Under the pieces are notes generated by a model. The model ran no database searches. It was not told the DNA's origin and saw only the letters and a list, made by a program, of their open reading frames with translations. The position numbers were made by a program, and so were the translations under genes. Below are positions 1 to 11,684 of a DNA stretch of 64,000 bases, in pieces. The stretch is taken from assembly GCF_016802725.1 (NCBI RefSeq), contig NC_052668.1, forward strand, positions 6,244,501-6,308,500, in the 5' to 3' direction. The DNA is from Solenopsis invicta. Its lineage: Eukaryota; Arthropoda; Insecta; Hymenoptera; Formicidae. Every line of letters starts with the position of its first letter. The stretch's first letter is position 1.

Positions 1-361
1 TGTACTTCTTAAGCTTTTGTTGTTATTAATATTAAATTGACCTTCCCACTCTAGATTAATATGTATATTTTAATTCTGTAAAAGTATTTCTAATTCTGTA
101 AACCCAATTTGAAGAAATCGTTTGCCAAAAAATGTCACTGTCGTCATCCTCAATTTTGCTAATTGTGTTGAGGTGGTATTTGAGTTGACAGTGGCCAGAA
201 CGAAGGCCTACCAGAGTGGTTAAGTCTCTCTTGTCTAGGGAAAGTAACTCCTGTGTTCTTTGTGGCGAATTAGTAATGAACTTTTTGGCCTAGGCCAGTC
301 CCCTAGTGTCGCTCCAATATGAGGACTTTAGTTCGTTCTCCCAGATTGTCTTTTGATGTAG

Positions 362-3300
362 CTAGCATTGACCCCGCACCAGGGCTCCTATTGGGAGTGA
401 GCGTGCCCCCTTCTTTGCGAGTTCATTACCTTTGATGCCCTCATGCCCCGGAATCCACCAAAGTGTAACGTGGTTATCCTCGGCTAAAAGCTTGAGGTTA
501 ATGATACATTCCCAGACCAGTGCAGAGTCACACGAGTAGGCTGTGAGAGCCTTGACTGCAGCTCGGCTGTCTGTTAGTATGTCAATTGTTGCGCCTTTCA
601 TACCTTTGTCTCGGTTGATCATGGCGCAAGAGTTGATTGCAGATTTCTGCCTGGAAGATGGAAGGCATTACTCCCATGGAGATCGACGTGCGGCAATTAG
701 GACCGCTGATACCGGCTCCTGCTTCACCCTTTGTTGTTTTGGAGCTATCGGTGTACCATTGTAGGGCACCCCTTTTGAAGGGGGGCCCTCCCAGTGCCCA
801 CGTCTCTTTGTCTGTATAGACAGCTTCGTAGTTGCGCGCGAAGTTGAATTTCGTCTTTATCGCATCCATGGGGAGTTGAGCAATGTCGCATAAGCCGTCA
901 GTTATGAGTATTTTCATATGACCAGTCCGACTAGTTGGCATAGGTGTAAGGTGGTTCAGTAGACGGATTGCCGAGCTGGCAGCAACTTTACGAACTTGTA
1001 GGTGGAGAGGTAAGAGATCCAGAGTGGCATCTAAAGCTGCATTGGGGCAGGTTCTCATGGCTCCGGTGACACTGAGGCATGCAAGCCTCTGAATCTTTTG
1101 CAGCTGTAGTTGCGTCGCCCTCTGCTCAGTTTTTGGCCACCATACCGCAGCTGCGTAGGTGACCATGGGTCTAACAATGGCCACATATGACCAGAGAATC
1201 ATTTTTGGCCTAAGACCCCGGTTCCTGCCCAGGAGTTTGCGGCAGGTGTGGAGTACTAGGGCAGCACTTGGATTGCATCTTTTTTAGATGGGAGTTCCAT
1301 GTCAGTCTCTGATCCAAGATGACTCCAAAGTATTTGACTTCTGTTTTGAAGTCGACCACTGTGCCGTCCAGAATGGGTGCTGTAAGATGGAGCTTCCTTC
1401 TTCTGGTAAAAGGCACGATAATGGTTTTCTTGGGGTTGATGCGTAGTCCCTTTCTTCTACACCACTGCTGCGTGATGTTCAGGGCTCTTTGCATACTGTG
1501 TAAGACGATGGCGTCTAGTCGACCTGTGATGGTGATCACTATATCATCAGCATAGCCTTGCACCACGTATCCGTTTGCTGTTAGTGTGTTCAGAAGATCA
1601 TCTACAACTACCAACCAGAGAAGCGGTGACTATACCCCTCCTTGGGTGCATCCCTTTGCCGTGGTGATAGTTGTGGTCTTCCCAGCCACAGTAGCTTTGA
1701 CCCTTCGTTCACTTAACATGGCCCTGATCCAAGTCGTGACAGCATGGTGGAAGCCTTTTTTGTTGGCCGCATTCTCAATAGAGTCATACGACGTGTTGTC
1801 GAAGGCTCCCTCTATGTCCATGAAGGCACACAAGGCTATCTCTTTAGCCTCATGGGCCCTTTCTATGCTGCTCACTAGTCGATGCAAGGCAGTGATGGTA
1901 GATTTTGCCTTTTGGTAAGCGTGCTGGTTTTTGTAGAGAGGTGCATGTAACAGCACCTCATTTCTGAGATACTGGTCCAGCACATTTTCCATGCATGAAG
2001 GAAATGAGGCTAATTGGTCTGAACGAATTGGGTTGGGCACTGGACCGCCCTCCACCCTTTGGTATAAAGACCACGTTAGCCCGCCTCTACTGTTCAGGGA
2101 TATACCCCAGCATAAAGCTGTGTTTGTACAAATTTGTAATATGCGGCAGCAGATAGATTAGGCTTTTTTGAAGTAGGGCCGGAAAGATCCCATTGCCGCC
2201 CGGAGATTTATATGGTTTGAATGATGAGATTGCCCATTTTACCCTATTGGGCACAAAGATGTGATTGGCAAGTCCTTTGACTCTGCGGAGTTGGGGGTGA
2301 TGGGGCAGAGAGGTCCTCTCCTCTCTTTTCGATTTGTCCTCGATAGGATGAGAGTCAGAAAAATAAGTGCTTAGCAAAAGCCTTAACATCTCCCCGGCGT
2401 CATCTGTGTATTCGCCATTTGCCCTGAGCAGATGGCCATTATGGTTGGAATGGTCTTTCGCCATTAATCTTTGCAGGCGAGCCGCAACAGGGAAGTCGCA
2501 AATGTTTTCACAGAAGTTTCTCCATGATTTCCTCTTGGACCTCCTCAGTTCTTTGTTGTAATCAGTAAGGGCCTTCCTGTACCGATCCTAATCTTCTTGA
2601 CATTTAGTTCTCTTGGCTCTATTAAAAAACTTTCTGGCCAAGGAGCGCAATTCCTCCAGGCCTTGATTCCACCATGATGTTGTGAAAGAGAACTTTATGC
2701 ATTTTGTAGGGCAGCAACTTTCGTAGGCCCTGTGAATGGTGTTATGCAGGTCGGTTGAGGCACTATTCAGATCCTCTATGCCTGTTATAGCTACCTTGGA
2801 ATCCTCTAATTCTCCCCTCAGGAGCTCCTGGTAGAGCGTCCAGTCCGTAAGCTTAGGGATTCTTATTAATTCCTCCACAGGGCCTCACTCCCACATCAAA
2901 GACTATGTGTCTATGATTGGAGAGCGAGGCTTCCCGGGATACATGCCAGTTGACAATGTTGGAGTCAAGCAGGGGAGTAGCCAGCGTGATGTCAAGCACC
3001 TCCTGTCTGGCTCTTGTAACGAAAGTGGGTTCCTTCCTCCTATTGACTATATCTAGATTGGTTTGGCACAGGTACTCAAATAGACACTCACCTCTATAGT
3101 TGTTATCAGTGCTGCCCCAGACCTTGTGGTGTGCGTTTGCATCGCAGCCCAGGATAAAGCCTCTGTTCCTTTCTCGGCAGTATGGGATGAGGTTTCTGAC
3201 CTCCTCTGGTGGTGGGTCCTTGGTTGCATCCCCTGGAAAGTAGGCCGAGGCTATTATCGCCTCTTGCCATCCTCCATCCGTAGGTAGCATCACCTGTACT

Positions 3301-3562
3301 GCCACTAGATCCCTGCAAGTAAACCGAGGTAATGGTAGGAATTTAACGTGTTTTTTGAGGAGGACTGCGGTCCTTGGCCTCTCAATTCCTTTCCCATAAA
3401 CCAGCCTACCTGCATTGATTGTTAGTCTGCGGACTAGGCCTCCATAGACATAGGGCTCTTGGATTAGAGCTATATCTATTAGCTTATCAAAAGTCCTGCA
3501 CAGCACATCGGAAGCCGTCTTGTTGTGCTGCAGGTTAGTCTGTAGGACTTTGAAGGCGTTGG
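362..3562 (-). pseudogene. LINE ORF2: endonuclease, reverse transcriptase and RNase H, frameshifted
   Basis: ORF2 copies element RNA into the target site. From the N terminus, the endonuclease begins with KVLQTNLQHNKTASDVL near 3555 and has ALIQEPYVYGG and GCDANAHH. A linker (2588-2878) follows. The reverse transcriptase fragments are FMDIEGAFDNTSYDS (1630-2055) and QGYADDIVITITG (1210-1614), the catalytic YADD box. A thumb-like region and RNase H follow: WYTDSSK, QAEICNQ, ILTDSRAA and WWIPGHEGIKGNE. In RNase H the usual fourth acidic residue after GNE reads as Lys. At least four frame changes separate the pieces, so it is a pseudogene. The stop used is the TAG at 362-364. Confidence 0.88.
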
Positions 3563-3639
3563 TTTAGAGGCCTTGACCGAGCGTAGGAGGGATACGGGGA
3601 GGTACTTTAGGCCCTTTGGCCCCAGTAGTCCTTTTCCCG

Positions 3640-4729
3640 ACGCCCCGGCTTCCGACGCCATCCTTAACTGAGTCGGACTGCTTCGAGGCTGCTGCGGCTC
3701 CTCTCTTTTGGTCTAATTTCCCAGCTACAATAGTGGGGGCGGTAGCACCCTTCGGTTTTTCAGAAGTGGTCGGAGGGTTAGCCCGAGGCTTTGCAGCGTT
3801 CTTCGGTCTAATCCCTACCTGACCAAATTTGAAACTGGCTTTGTAGTCATTTTTCTTTAAGGTTTCATGGGAGGGGCCATCGTGAGATGTACGGTAGATC
3901 CCTCCTGCGTCCTTCTCAGGATTCTCCAGTCAGTAGTGCTCAGGCCTTCATTCTGGCTTTTAATGAGCTTGAGGATCCTCTCACTCTTGTCTTCCGCACT
4001 GTCTGGGAAGAAGGCGTTGACGATGATGGCCTTGGGCAGGTCCTTTTCTTCAACAACCTTTAGTTTGGCTCCTTCCCACGGAGAGAGGGTGCCCACGTTT
4101 TCCGATGGCCATTTGGCAGTAGCTTCGTCCGCACAGTTGAGGGCCATCCAACCGGCTTTATAAGTAGAGTCCAAGAATTTAGGCTTCACAGAGCCTTTTC
4201 CTGATCCACAATTTTCTGGAGGATAACCTCCTGAATGACCTTCATTTGGTCGTTTGAAAGGCACTCTTCCGGGTAGCCTTGATGGAGGATCTCCACTTTT
4301 TTGCCCTCTACCGCCTATTTGAAGCTGATAGGGGCTGTAGCCTTTGGCGCCGTTGAGGTATCCCGGGGCGTTTCGACATCTGTAGGTTTCGGTTTCTTCT
4401 TGGAAACAGCTTCAGGCGGATCGGGTCCGTTTAGAGCCCTTACTCTCCGGATTAATTGGCTGGACGGCTTGAATCCTGGCCTGATCCTCAGGAATCCCCT
4501 GCTTCAGAAGCCATCTTAGCCTCTTTCGCGCAGCCCCGCTGAGACGTTTATCGCACAGCTTGAGTCGTTCGACTGACTTCTGGAGCTGAGCAGTGTCCTC
4601 CACGCTGTTGCTGCCTTCTAGGATGGTCGTGGGGACAGTTGCTGCCTCTTCTGCCTTCATCTCAGTTGATGCATTCAGAGTGGCATCCCCCTCTTTGTTG
4701 TTGTACTCAGATTCCATTTTTGGTCCCAC
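3640..4729 (-). pseudogene. LINE ORF1 (Gag-like, DUF4780-type), frameshifted
   Basis: This lies directly upstream of ORF2 on the same strand, as expected for ORF1 of a two-ORF LINE, whose product coats element RNA. The N-terminal part (4412-4729) has an acidic Ser/Thr-rich leader and the motif LSGAARKRLRWLLKQGI, common at the start of insect ORF1 proteins of this class. The next part (3857-4264) has DLPKAIIVNAFFPDSAED and KSQNEGLSTTDWRILRR, which I recognise as a DUF4780-type region. I see no CCHC knuckle. The pieces are in different frames. Confidence 0.65.
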
Positions 4730-5316
4730 GAGAAGCTAGGGAAGGGATGGTCCGCCACGGCAGAGCCCCGTATGCCGCAGTAAGGGAGTTTTGAAACTGG
4801 AGGTCCCCTAGTCTTCAGAGTCCGCATGCTAGCGGCCGAGCACTCCCTCGGTTATGCAACCATGGGCACATGCTGTTCCACCACAGGTTTGGGGTTTTTT
4901 AGAGAGGTAGTCTCTTCTAGGTCCAAGCGTTGAAGCTAAGACTCCCTCCCCACTGCCCGCGAGACGTGACCACAGACAGCAGTGGGTGGTATGACGGGTG
5001 TGGTCCTATAAGAGGAAATCACAACACCCGGCGTCGTAATCCTCAGTGCAGTACTCATTAGCCACGACACGACAGCTTGGAGCGGGGGATGGTTTCTCGA
5101 CCTTCTTTGGTTTAGATCCGTGGTGTTCTGCGAGACAGGGGCACCTCGAGGTAGGTTGGGGCTCATCACCCCGCACCACAATCCTCGGCAGAGAGAGGCT
5201 AGGATCATGAGGTACTATATTGCGCAGCATCTGCCGCTGGTTAAGGTTAACCTTACCCCCCAAACCAATAATAGAAACAATATCAAAAAACTAGTTTTCT
5301 AGGATTAATTATAGAT

Positions 5317-6076
5317 ATGAAAAATCTACAATTTTTATTTTATGAATACGTAGAAAAAGTTTATTTAAAATATTTATTTTATAAGCTACCGCAAGACCAT
5401 TTGGTAATGTTCTTTTCATGTATTCAATCAATGGGAGGATATAATAATAATCCCGATGTCAAACAATTTATAACTGCATATAATCGCCTTCTGCATCACA
5501 ATAAAATTAAACCTTCTACACAAGGAAATTGTATTCCGTTAGATAACATTCCTATTTTAAACGTTTCATCGCATAAAACATTAACTAGTCTGAATACTGA
5601 AAAAAAATAAAGATAAAAATAACTTTATATTAATTGATGATATATCACTGTTACACGTCAATCTTGCTAATAATCATGCAATTACGTATATAGCAGGCTA
5701 CGTTGAGAAAAAGATTTTAAATTCTATTAAATGTTAAATGTGTTAGCAACTATTGAATAAATGTGAGGGAATAACATCGAAGTTTATTGATAGAAAATAT
5801 TGTGAGTTTTTAAGATATCCTCAAAAAAATAAATTAACTATTACAAGTACTGCAGGAAAAATTTTTAATTTCTTTCAAATAAATAATAAATTAATTAATT
5901 TAAATGTATTCAGTATAATGACTTCGAATATATTAAGGAATATACATAACTGCAATTTCAATTTGCATAGTCTTGAGTTTTCACAGACATTTGATGTAAT
6001 GGAAGACCATAAATATATGATAATTAAATTAATTGATAATGATAATATGATAATTAAATTATTACGTTATTTTTAA
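5317..6076 (+). pseudogene. P-element-like transposase, C-terminal fragment
   Basis: The first reading block (5317-5610) has FFSCIQSMGGYNNNPDVKQF followed by AYNRLLHHNKIKPSTQGNC. This matches the C-terminal catalytic-domain pattern of P-element and THAP9 transposases (FF..IR..GG..NNP...F..AY..LL....IK.S..GNC). After a frame change near 5615-5640 the text continues to AITYIAGYVEKKI, also typical of the family. A third block (5753-6076) is in yet another frame. No THAP DNA-binding domain or GTP-binding region remains, and I found no terminal inverted repeats. It is a decayed fragment of a cut-and-paste element. Confidence 0.72.
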
Positions 6077-6642
6077 AAATAAAATTACATTCTTATGGCA
6101 AACAAGTTACTTTAAAAGAGCATAACACAATATTAGGTATCATTTTACCAAAAATATTATTTTTCAGGGTCAATAAAAATATTAATAGTGTAAGAATATT
6201 ATGTAAAAGTTAGATTATTTTATGTTATATATTATGCGTAAATATTTCATGTATTTTATTGGAATATTAAATAAATGTTATGTTTAATAAATTTTTCTTG
6301 TGTTAATTTATTATTCTATTTACAAATTTTTTTTAAGTTCATATTATTATATTATTAATTTTTTTATACATCATATTTTATCATTTGATTATACATTTAA
6401 AATAAGAATAAAAAATTTTTATTTTATATTTTTTTTATATTTTTGTCTTTGAAAGTGTTTTTATATTTAACATATTTTATTTATGTAAATGTATTTAATA
6501 AAAATATACAATTAACATTACAAATTTAGTAAAAATTAAACTCATATTACACGTTCAATCTAAAATATATGTTTCTTATAATAGATAAGACTAAAAACTC
6601 TTATAATAGATAAATATATATTTGAATTTGCCGATTTTTGGT
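6077..6642. other. AT-rich sequence without recognisable genes
   Basis: Very A+T-rich sequence between the P-like fragment and the Transib left end. It may contain the decayed 3' end of the P-like element, but no terminal repeat or motif supports a boundary. Confidence 0.5.
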
Positions 6643-6647
6643 CAATG

Positions 6648-6681
6648 CACAGTGGGCCAGAATACCTCAAAAAGTGGCCAA
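6648..6681 (+). repeat. Transib left terminal inverted repeat, RSS-like
   Basis: The first seven bases, CACAGTG, equal the consensus heptamer of V(D)J recombination signal sequences. Bases 20-28 read TCAAAAAGT, sharing six of nine positions with the RSS nonamer ACAAAAACC at a 12-base spacing; that part could be chance. The inner block GTGGCCAAAA is shared with the right end. Confidence 0.8.
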
Positions 6682-6707
6682 AATTCAAAATGTTTATGAA
6701 TTTGCGT

Positions 6708-7025
6708 GAAACTTGGTACAGGGCGGTTTTTGAAGTCCCTGAATGATGTCAAAAATTTAAAATTCGAAATGGTGAATATAAAATGGTGAACAAAATTATC
6801 AAAATTGACTGGATTTTCTTGAAACTTGGTATAGGGGGGTTTTTGAGGTCTCTGATTTTGAATTTGATGTCAAAAATTCAAAATTCAAAATGGCGGATTT
6901 AAAATGGCAAACGCGACAAACAAAAACAAGTCCAATTGTATTGAAAACCTTTTTTTAGAGGTTTTCGGGATCGCTAATTTCGGATTTGACATTATTTTGA
7001 AATTCAAAATGGCAAGCTATATTCT
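6708..7025 (+). repeat. Three imperfect tandem repeats of about 115 bp in Transib left subterminal DNA
   Basis: Units begin near 6708, 6821 and 6943 with GAAACTTGGTA-like sequence, continue through GGTTTTTGAGGTC and end in AAATTCAAAATGGCGG-like text. The third unit is the most diverged. Similar AAATTCAAAATG and AACATGGCGGATC text recurs on the other side of the transposase at about 9777-9960. Confidence 0.7.
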
Positions 7026-7289
7026 TTAATATTTTTCTGATTTTAATCAATCCCCAGAATTCAAAATATAGAGATAAAAAAGCAGACATCTAAATGATAA
7101 TTACATGTGGTTATGTTAAAAATTGTTCATGACACGAAATTAAAATCAGATATGCAAATAATATAATTAAAATAAAATATTTTGAGAAAGAGAGAAAAAG
7201 AAAGAGAAATTTTTGTTTTTTATATTTTTTTTTTATTTTTCATTAAAAAATTTTTTTGTTTATGTTTTAGTTTTTCATACATTTTATTT

Positions 7290-9410
7290 TTCGATGTCTT
7301 TGTCTGATAATACCGTTTCATCCAAATATTCAAAAAACTCTTGCAAATCACTAACATAGACATTTTTGGTTTCGGTGTTATCATATGGTGTTGCCTCGAC
7401 GCCGACAACGTTTAGAATGCTAAGTAAATCTCGTACTTCAGGAGGAATTGGAATGACTTTTTTCTTATTAAGGCGAGAACGAAGACTTATCGTTGAAATT
7501 ATCGGATCTGATGTATCAAGCGCTCAATAAAAAACATCTTGCAGATTTGCATCACAACTATGCTTTCTGCTGTGAAACTGTCAAAAATGTTTATAATTTT
7601 TATTACGAGCTTCAAAACCTTCTTCGCCCAACATTCCCACAGGCAATATGCTTGTACTAATAATGTCAGCACCGTGCATAAGAATTTTGTGCAATGTCGA
7701 AGGCATAGGAAACCAAGAGTACTGTTGGACAGAGATTTTTGCTGTAGCAGTATAATGTTTATCAAATCGTATTGGATCAATCGGTAAATTGCAAGATAAA
7801 GCGATTAAAATTGTTTTCAAATGGCAGATTAATGTAACGTCCAGATTTAGTAGTTCAGCAAGAAATTTGGGGTTTGTAAAAGCTCTGCGTGCGGTATTCC
7901 CATCGTTACTTGTACCGTATCCTCCTAGTTTTGGCTTGTCCACAATAAGACTTAATCTTTCCCAAAGAATGTTCTGAATCATTTTTTTCTTTTCTGCGAA
8001 TAAAACTTTTTGTTCCTTACTTGCCATATCTTAATGTCTATCCTATAAGCAATGTGTAAAATACATTCAAAAATTCGTATCCATGCATGTAGAGAACTGA
8101 GTCCATACTGCAACAAATTTGGATCTGGTATGAAGACTGTTTCTTTATTTATTAATGTATTGAATCTTTTGGAGTCGCGTAGCAAATTGGACACGTTTGC
8201 ATCGACTTTGTATTCGTTATAACATTTAATATTTTTCCATTAATTAGTGTTAAAAATAATGAACAGTGTATGCGAATACGATAGGTATCATCTATGGCTC
8301 GTGAATTTTTTATCTGTTCTTCAATATCTTGCTTTTGCTTTAAAATAACATCAACTGACTCTCGTATAAATTTTAGTTTGATGGGTCGACAAAATCGAGC
8401 AGACTGTGATGTGGGATTATTCCACAAGATGACATTAGACATATATTATCGCAATGGAATGAGACTTGTAACAAACAGATTTTTGTCTGCATTTGGGATG
8501 ATGTTATCAGTGGTTTTCGATGTGTAATTTTACTTGTAAGCTGAGTGACCCGAGCTACCATCGAATCCCCAAGAGCATATGAATACAGCCTCCGCATCAA
8601 TTACGTTAGCACTTTGCATAGCTTGAATGATCACTTGTCTGCATATTAACAATTCTTTGTGTTTCAAGAGAGAATACAAAGAAACTTCTACTTTACATTC
8701 CTCTATACGAATTGGGTGGTCTACATTGAGATTTAGCTTCTTGAACTAAATTATATGATGGCAAATATCTGCACCAGATGATAGTGATTCTAAGCGTGTA
8801 TCGATGCACGTGCGTTTCGACAAAGAGTTGTTGAAGATATACGAAAGAGCCTCTTCCGGAGTTTTCAGTTTAAGTGATACTTGAGGAGTGTCCATCAATT
8901 TTCTTATTTTTGTTGGTTGTTTTGGACTTTGCATAATTTATTTGAAAACTGCAGTTAAATCAGTATTTCCAGAGCGCCTAGCAGCAAAACAGCACGCGTT
9001 TATTATGCGTACAGGGTTATACTTTAACTCAGTACTTATCAGTGAGGCATCTCTTTGTTTTGAGCGATCTGATTTATTTTGAAAATTTAGAGATGATTGA
9101 CCTGAACAAGAAGGTACTGGTGAAACCAAGTTTTTAGTTGTAAGTAATTGACATCAATTTTAAATTCTGAATCAAGCCACTTAGCATTACGACTTTCAAA
9201 TTTACTTTTTATTCTTTGTGCAGCCTGAAATTTAGTGTTTTGTCGCGATCTTAAAGCTGATATAAAAGCTCTTAATTGCTTCTTTCCTTGAAGTCGAATA
9301 TCTTCTTCAACAATATTCAGTTTGTCAAAAATGTAACAAACACCAGAATCTATGTCATTATTTTTAAAAATAACGTCTAATATTTCACGTTTCGTAAATT
9401 TTGTCATCTT
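7290..9410 (-). pseudogene. Transib transposase (RAG1-like DDE), multiply frameshifted
   Basis: The enzyme cuts and pastes the element and is related to the RAG1 recombinase. From the N terminus I read MTKFTKREILDVIF (near 9405), a PEEALSYIFNNSLSK block (8746-8934), WGFDGSSGHSAYK (about 8534-8572, with the first catalytic Asp at codon 8560-8562), SARFCRPIKLKFIRES and TKSMQTCPICYATP (8152-8442, zinc-binding-like Cys pair). Then come LSSLHAWIRIFECILHIAYR, NDGNTARRAF, WFPMPSTLHKILMHG and GEEGFEARNK. The Glu of EARNK (codon 7611-7613) should correspond to RAG1 Glu962. The tail continues to about 7290 (SRLNKKKVIPIPPEVRDLL). Frame changes between most blocks make it a pseudogene. Family assignment rests on recalled motif order. 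Confidence 0.85.
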
Positions 9411-9776
9411 GAAAACTCTCAGATGGATGGTAGCAAGTTCTACCTGTAACCGGAACACGTTTTAACTTACATGCTCAACGATATAAGAACCGCGAGAGAG
9501 GGATATTTCAAGGATAAAATAAACAGTAAAATATACAAGAAATACTGTATGCAAACCTGAAACTTAGTCGTTCCAAATTTGTTGTCGAAATCCGTCATTG
9601 GAATTCGGAACGTTGCGTTGCGCATTGTCGCCTATTGTCCGCGTTCGCGTCCGCGCTCTTTTGACGATCGCGATCGATCGTGTCTAAGCATGAGTTATCG
9701 GATGCATGCTTGTAAACAAGTGCGCAACGCTTGATCTCCACGCGCGGCACAGCAGCACTTCGCATTATAATTTTAG

Positions 9777-9960
9777 TATTAAAATTTGAAGTCGCTGAAT
9801 CTGAATATATCAAAATTCAAAATGATGGATTCAACATGGCGGATCAAAATTTAAGAATCCAATTATTTATTCAAATTTTGATCTGCTATTTTAAATTTTA
9901 AGACTTTGATATATTCGAATTTAAGACCTCAAAAACCATAAAATATTAAGTTTCATACAA
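9777..9960 (-). repeat. Transib right-side copy of the AAAATGGCGG-type internal repeat
   Basis: Contains AAAATTCAAAATGATGGA, ATGGCGGATC and GACCTCAAAAACC text resembling, partly in reverse orientation, the subterminal tandem repeats at 6708-7025. Repeats on both flanks suggest subterminal transposase-binding or filler repeats of the element. Confidence 0.5.
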
Positions 9961-10146
9961 ATCGCAAAAGGTTCTTTTATATATGCATATATGCTACATA
10001 TATACTGATGGCACGTCTTTTTTCTGTGCAGAAATGCTACATACATTGCAAAAGGATTAAAATATTCACCTGAATAAACTCTAAAATACATAAACTAATC
10101 TGTTTGCGTTTTTAAGTCATGTTTAGTTCACCAGACGACTGGCCTA

Positions 10147-10303
10147 GGCCCGGTTTCTCATAATCTGATTAACTTATTTTTAAATTTACCTGACGTTTTA
10201 TTCAAAGGACTTCATCTCTAATGATGCCATAGATAAAGCTTATTGGCTAAAACTTCAAATTAAATTTAACCATAAGTTAACTAAATAATGAAAAACCGGG
10301 CTC
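10147..10303. mobile_element. 157-bp MITE (GGCCCGGTTTCTCA family) nested in Transib
   Basis: The left end GGCCCGGTTTCTCATAAT and right end ATTATTTAGTTAA... read in reverse give matching termini (GAGCCCGGTTTTTCATTAT), with AGTTAACTTA further in. It is flanked by TA on both sides (10145-10146 and 10304-10305). It has no coding capacity. It inserted into the Transib element and so is younger than it. Confidence 0.7.
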
Positions 10304-10836
10304 TAGACGGCTAGCGAGAGAATCAATTATTTGTTTGCATGAACTGTCATAATATATATTATTTTCTTGAACGTGTACAAAAACGTGTACAAAAAGTAGC
10401 AAAAAGTAGCAGGTATACAATAAAATATATGTTATGCAGAACACAATAAAACTTGATTCACATTTTTATGATGCGTTATGGCCGGTTATGGCTAATCATA
10501 ATATAAAATTGTACGATAAATTACACAAATTTTTTAATAATGTTTAAAATATTACACGAAATTTAGCTTATGTGCACTTGCGATTCATTTACATGCATTG
10601 AATTAATTCTTATGTATGACTAAAAGAAGACAAAAACGTTTAAATTTACAAAATATCTTTTATTTTTCACAATAATCACATATAATTGCGTCTAGAAATA
10701 TAGTACCTTCTTTGCATTCAAAGTTCTGCCAAAAGAACATGGATCAGTAACACATCATACAAATTGTGCCACAACTACTTTAAAATCTCTACAATATTAT
10801 GACATAAATTATTTATAAAAATTTAAAAGTTTATTC

Positions 10837-10870
10837 TTGGCCACATATTCGGCTCTCCTGGCCCACTGTG
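10837..10870 (-). repeat. Transib right terminal inverted repeat
   Basis: Read on the minus strand it starts CACAGTGGGCCAG and has GTGGCCAAGA at positions 27-36, mirroring the left end. The nonamer-like stretch of the left end is not conserved here. Confidence 0.8.
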
Positions 10871-10875
10871 CGATG

Positions 10876-11320
10876 GGGCGGAGCTTAAATATTGACAATG
10901 TGGATACATGTCCCTCTCTGTCTGTTGCATGGGTTAGCTACCAGTCTAAAGTTAGCTATCCATATTAGATAATCAAAGATTTAAACGAGTGGTAACACTT
11001 TATACTCTGTGATTGTGCAACTTGCGCTCCGTCACAAGGACCGTATGGCCTGACCGCGAGGCGACACAGATGCTGGCATCTTTCTGGCTTGGGAGCAGGC
11101 GCGTTTCCGTTGGCGCGATCGTTTAAAGCCATGTACACACTTAGCAAACGAACACCGAACGAACAGCAAGCGCAAATGCTCGCATATTCGCGTTCGTGTT
11201 CTGAAGTCATTTGCCCTTTTTTTCATTTAGGATGAATGTCAGTATTCAGGCGTGTACAGCCAAATTAGGTGATCGCTATATAGTAATGAAAGATTTTGTA
11301 ATTTAATTATTGTCAGTATA
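10876..11320. other. Transib flank, no gene recognised
   Basis: Moderate-GC sequence (about 11030-11200) in mostly AT-rich surroundings. A short minus-strand open frame (10965-11210) has no motif I recognise and no sign of selection that I can judge. Confidence 0.4.
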
Positions 11321-11580
11321 GGTTATTCAAACAATATAATCCATTTTTGTAAAAATCAAGATAAAATCAAAATAATGTAATTATCTCTATATGCGTTTAC
11401 TACACAATTTTAATTATTATCGATATGTGTTATACACCTGTATGAAAACAACAACGAACATAATTAATAAATATTTTGATAACAATTAGAATTGTGCAGT
11501 AAACGCGTATATAGATAATTATAATATTTTGACTTTATCTTAATTTTTTATAAAAATAGTTTATGTTATTTGAATAACAT
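11321..11580. repeat. Small foldback (inverted repeat) element
   Basis: Two arms of about 100 bp (near 11321-11430 and 11478-11578) are diverged reverse complements, sharing GTTATTCAAA at the outer edge, GTTTACT(A/G)CACAATT and TAATTATCTATAT inside. The loop is about 50 bp. Non-coding and MITE-like. Confidence 0.7.
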
Positions 11581-11684
11581 ATACATTTGAATAACATATG
11601 TTATTTGAATAACACTATATTTTAGTAATACTTTTATTTTAACAATATGTATACATGGATTAAGTATTTATGAATGTATATGTT

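Larger units (their letters stand above)
60..5280 (-). mobile_element. Degenerate non-LTR retrotransposon (I/LOA-type LINE)
   Basis: On the minus strand the order is ORF1, then ORF2 with endonuclease, reverse transcriptase and RNase H, then about 300 bp of 3' UTR. The 3' end on the left carries a repeated TTCTGTAAA-like motif at 68-103, as seen in LINEs with short-repeat tails instead of poly(A). RNase H after the reverse transcriptase and an apurinic-type endonuclease place it in the I/LOA/R1 assemblage, not in typical Jockey. Both ORFs need several frame changes, so this copy cannot be autonomous. The 5' boundary near 5280 is approximate and I found no convincing target-site duplication. 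Confidence 0.85.
6648..10870 (-). mobile_element. Transib-superfamily DNA transposon, structurally complete, decayed
   Basis: The element starts CACAGTGGGCCAG and ends with its exact reverse complement, CTGGCCCACTGTG. The inverted repeats extend to about 34 bp, with a second block GTGGCCAA at positions 27-34 from both ends, aligned without gaps. Flanking 5-mers are CAATG (6643-6647) and CGATG (10871-10875), a 5-bp target duplication differing by one CpG-decay transition. A 5-bp duplication and CAC-initial termini are hallmarks of Transib. The transposase remnant inside is on the minus strand. Length is 4223 bp, including a nested 157-bp miniature element. Confidence 0.88.

Noticed and set aside
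7499..7787. Short genes on either strand at the end of the Transib transposase
   Set aside because: The minus-strand frame that reads the GEEGFEARNK block explains the segment; the others are shadow frames.
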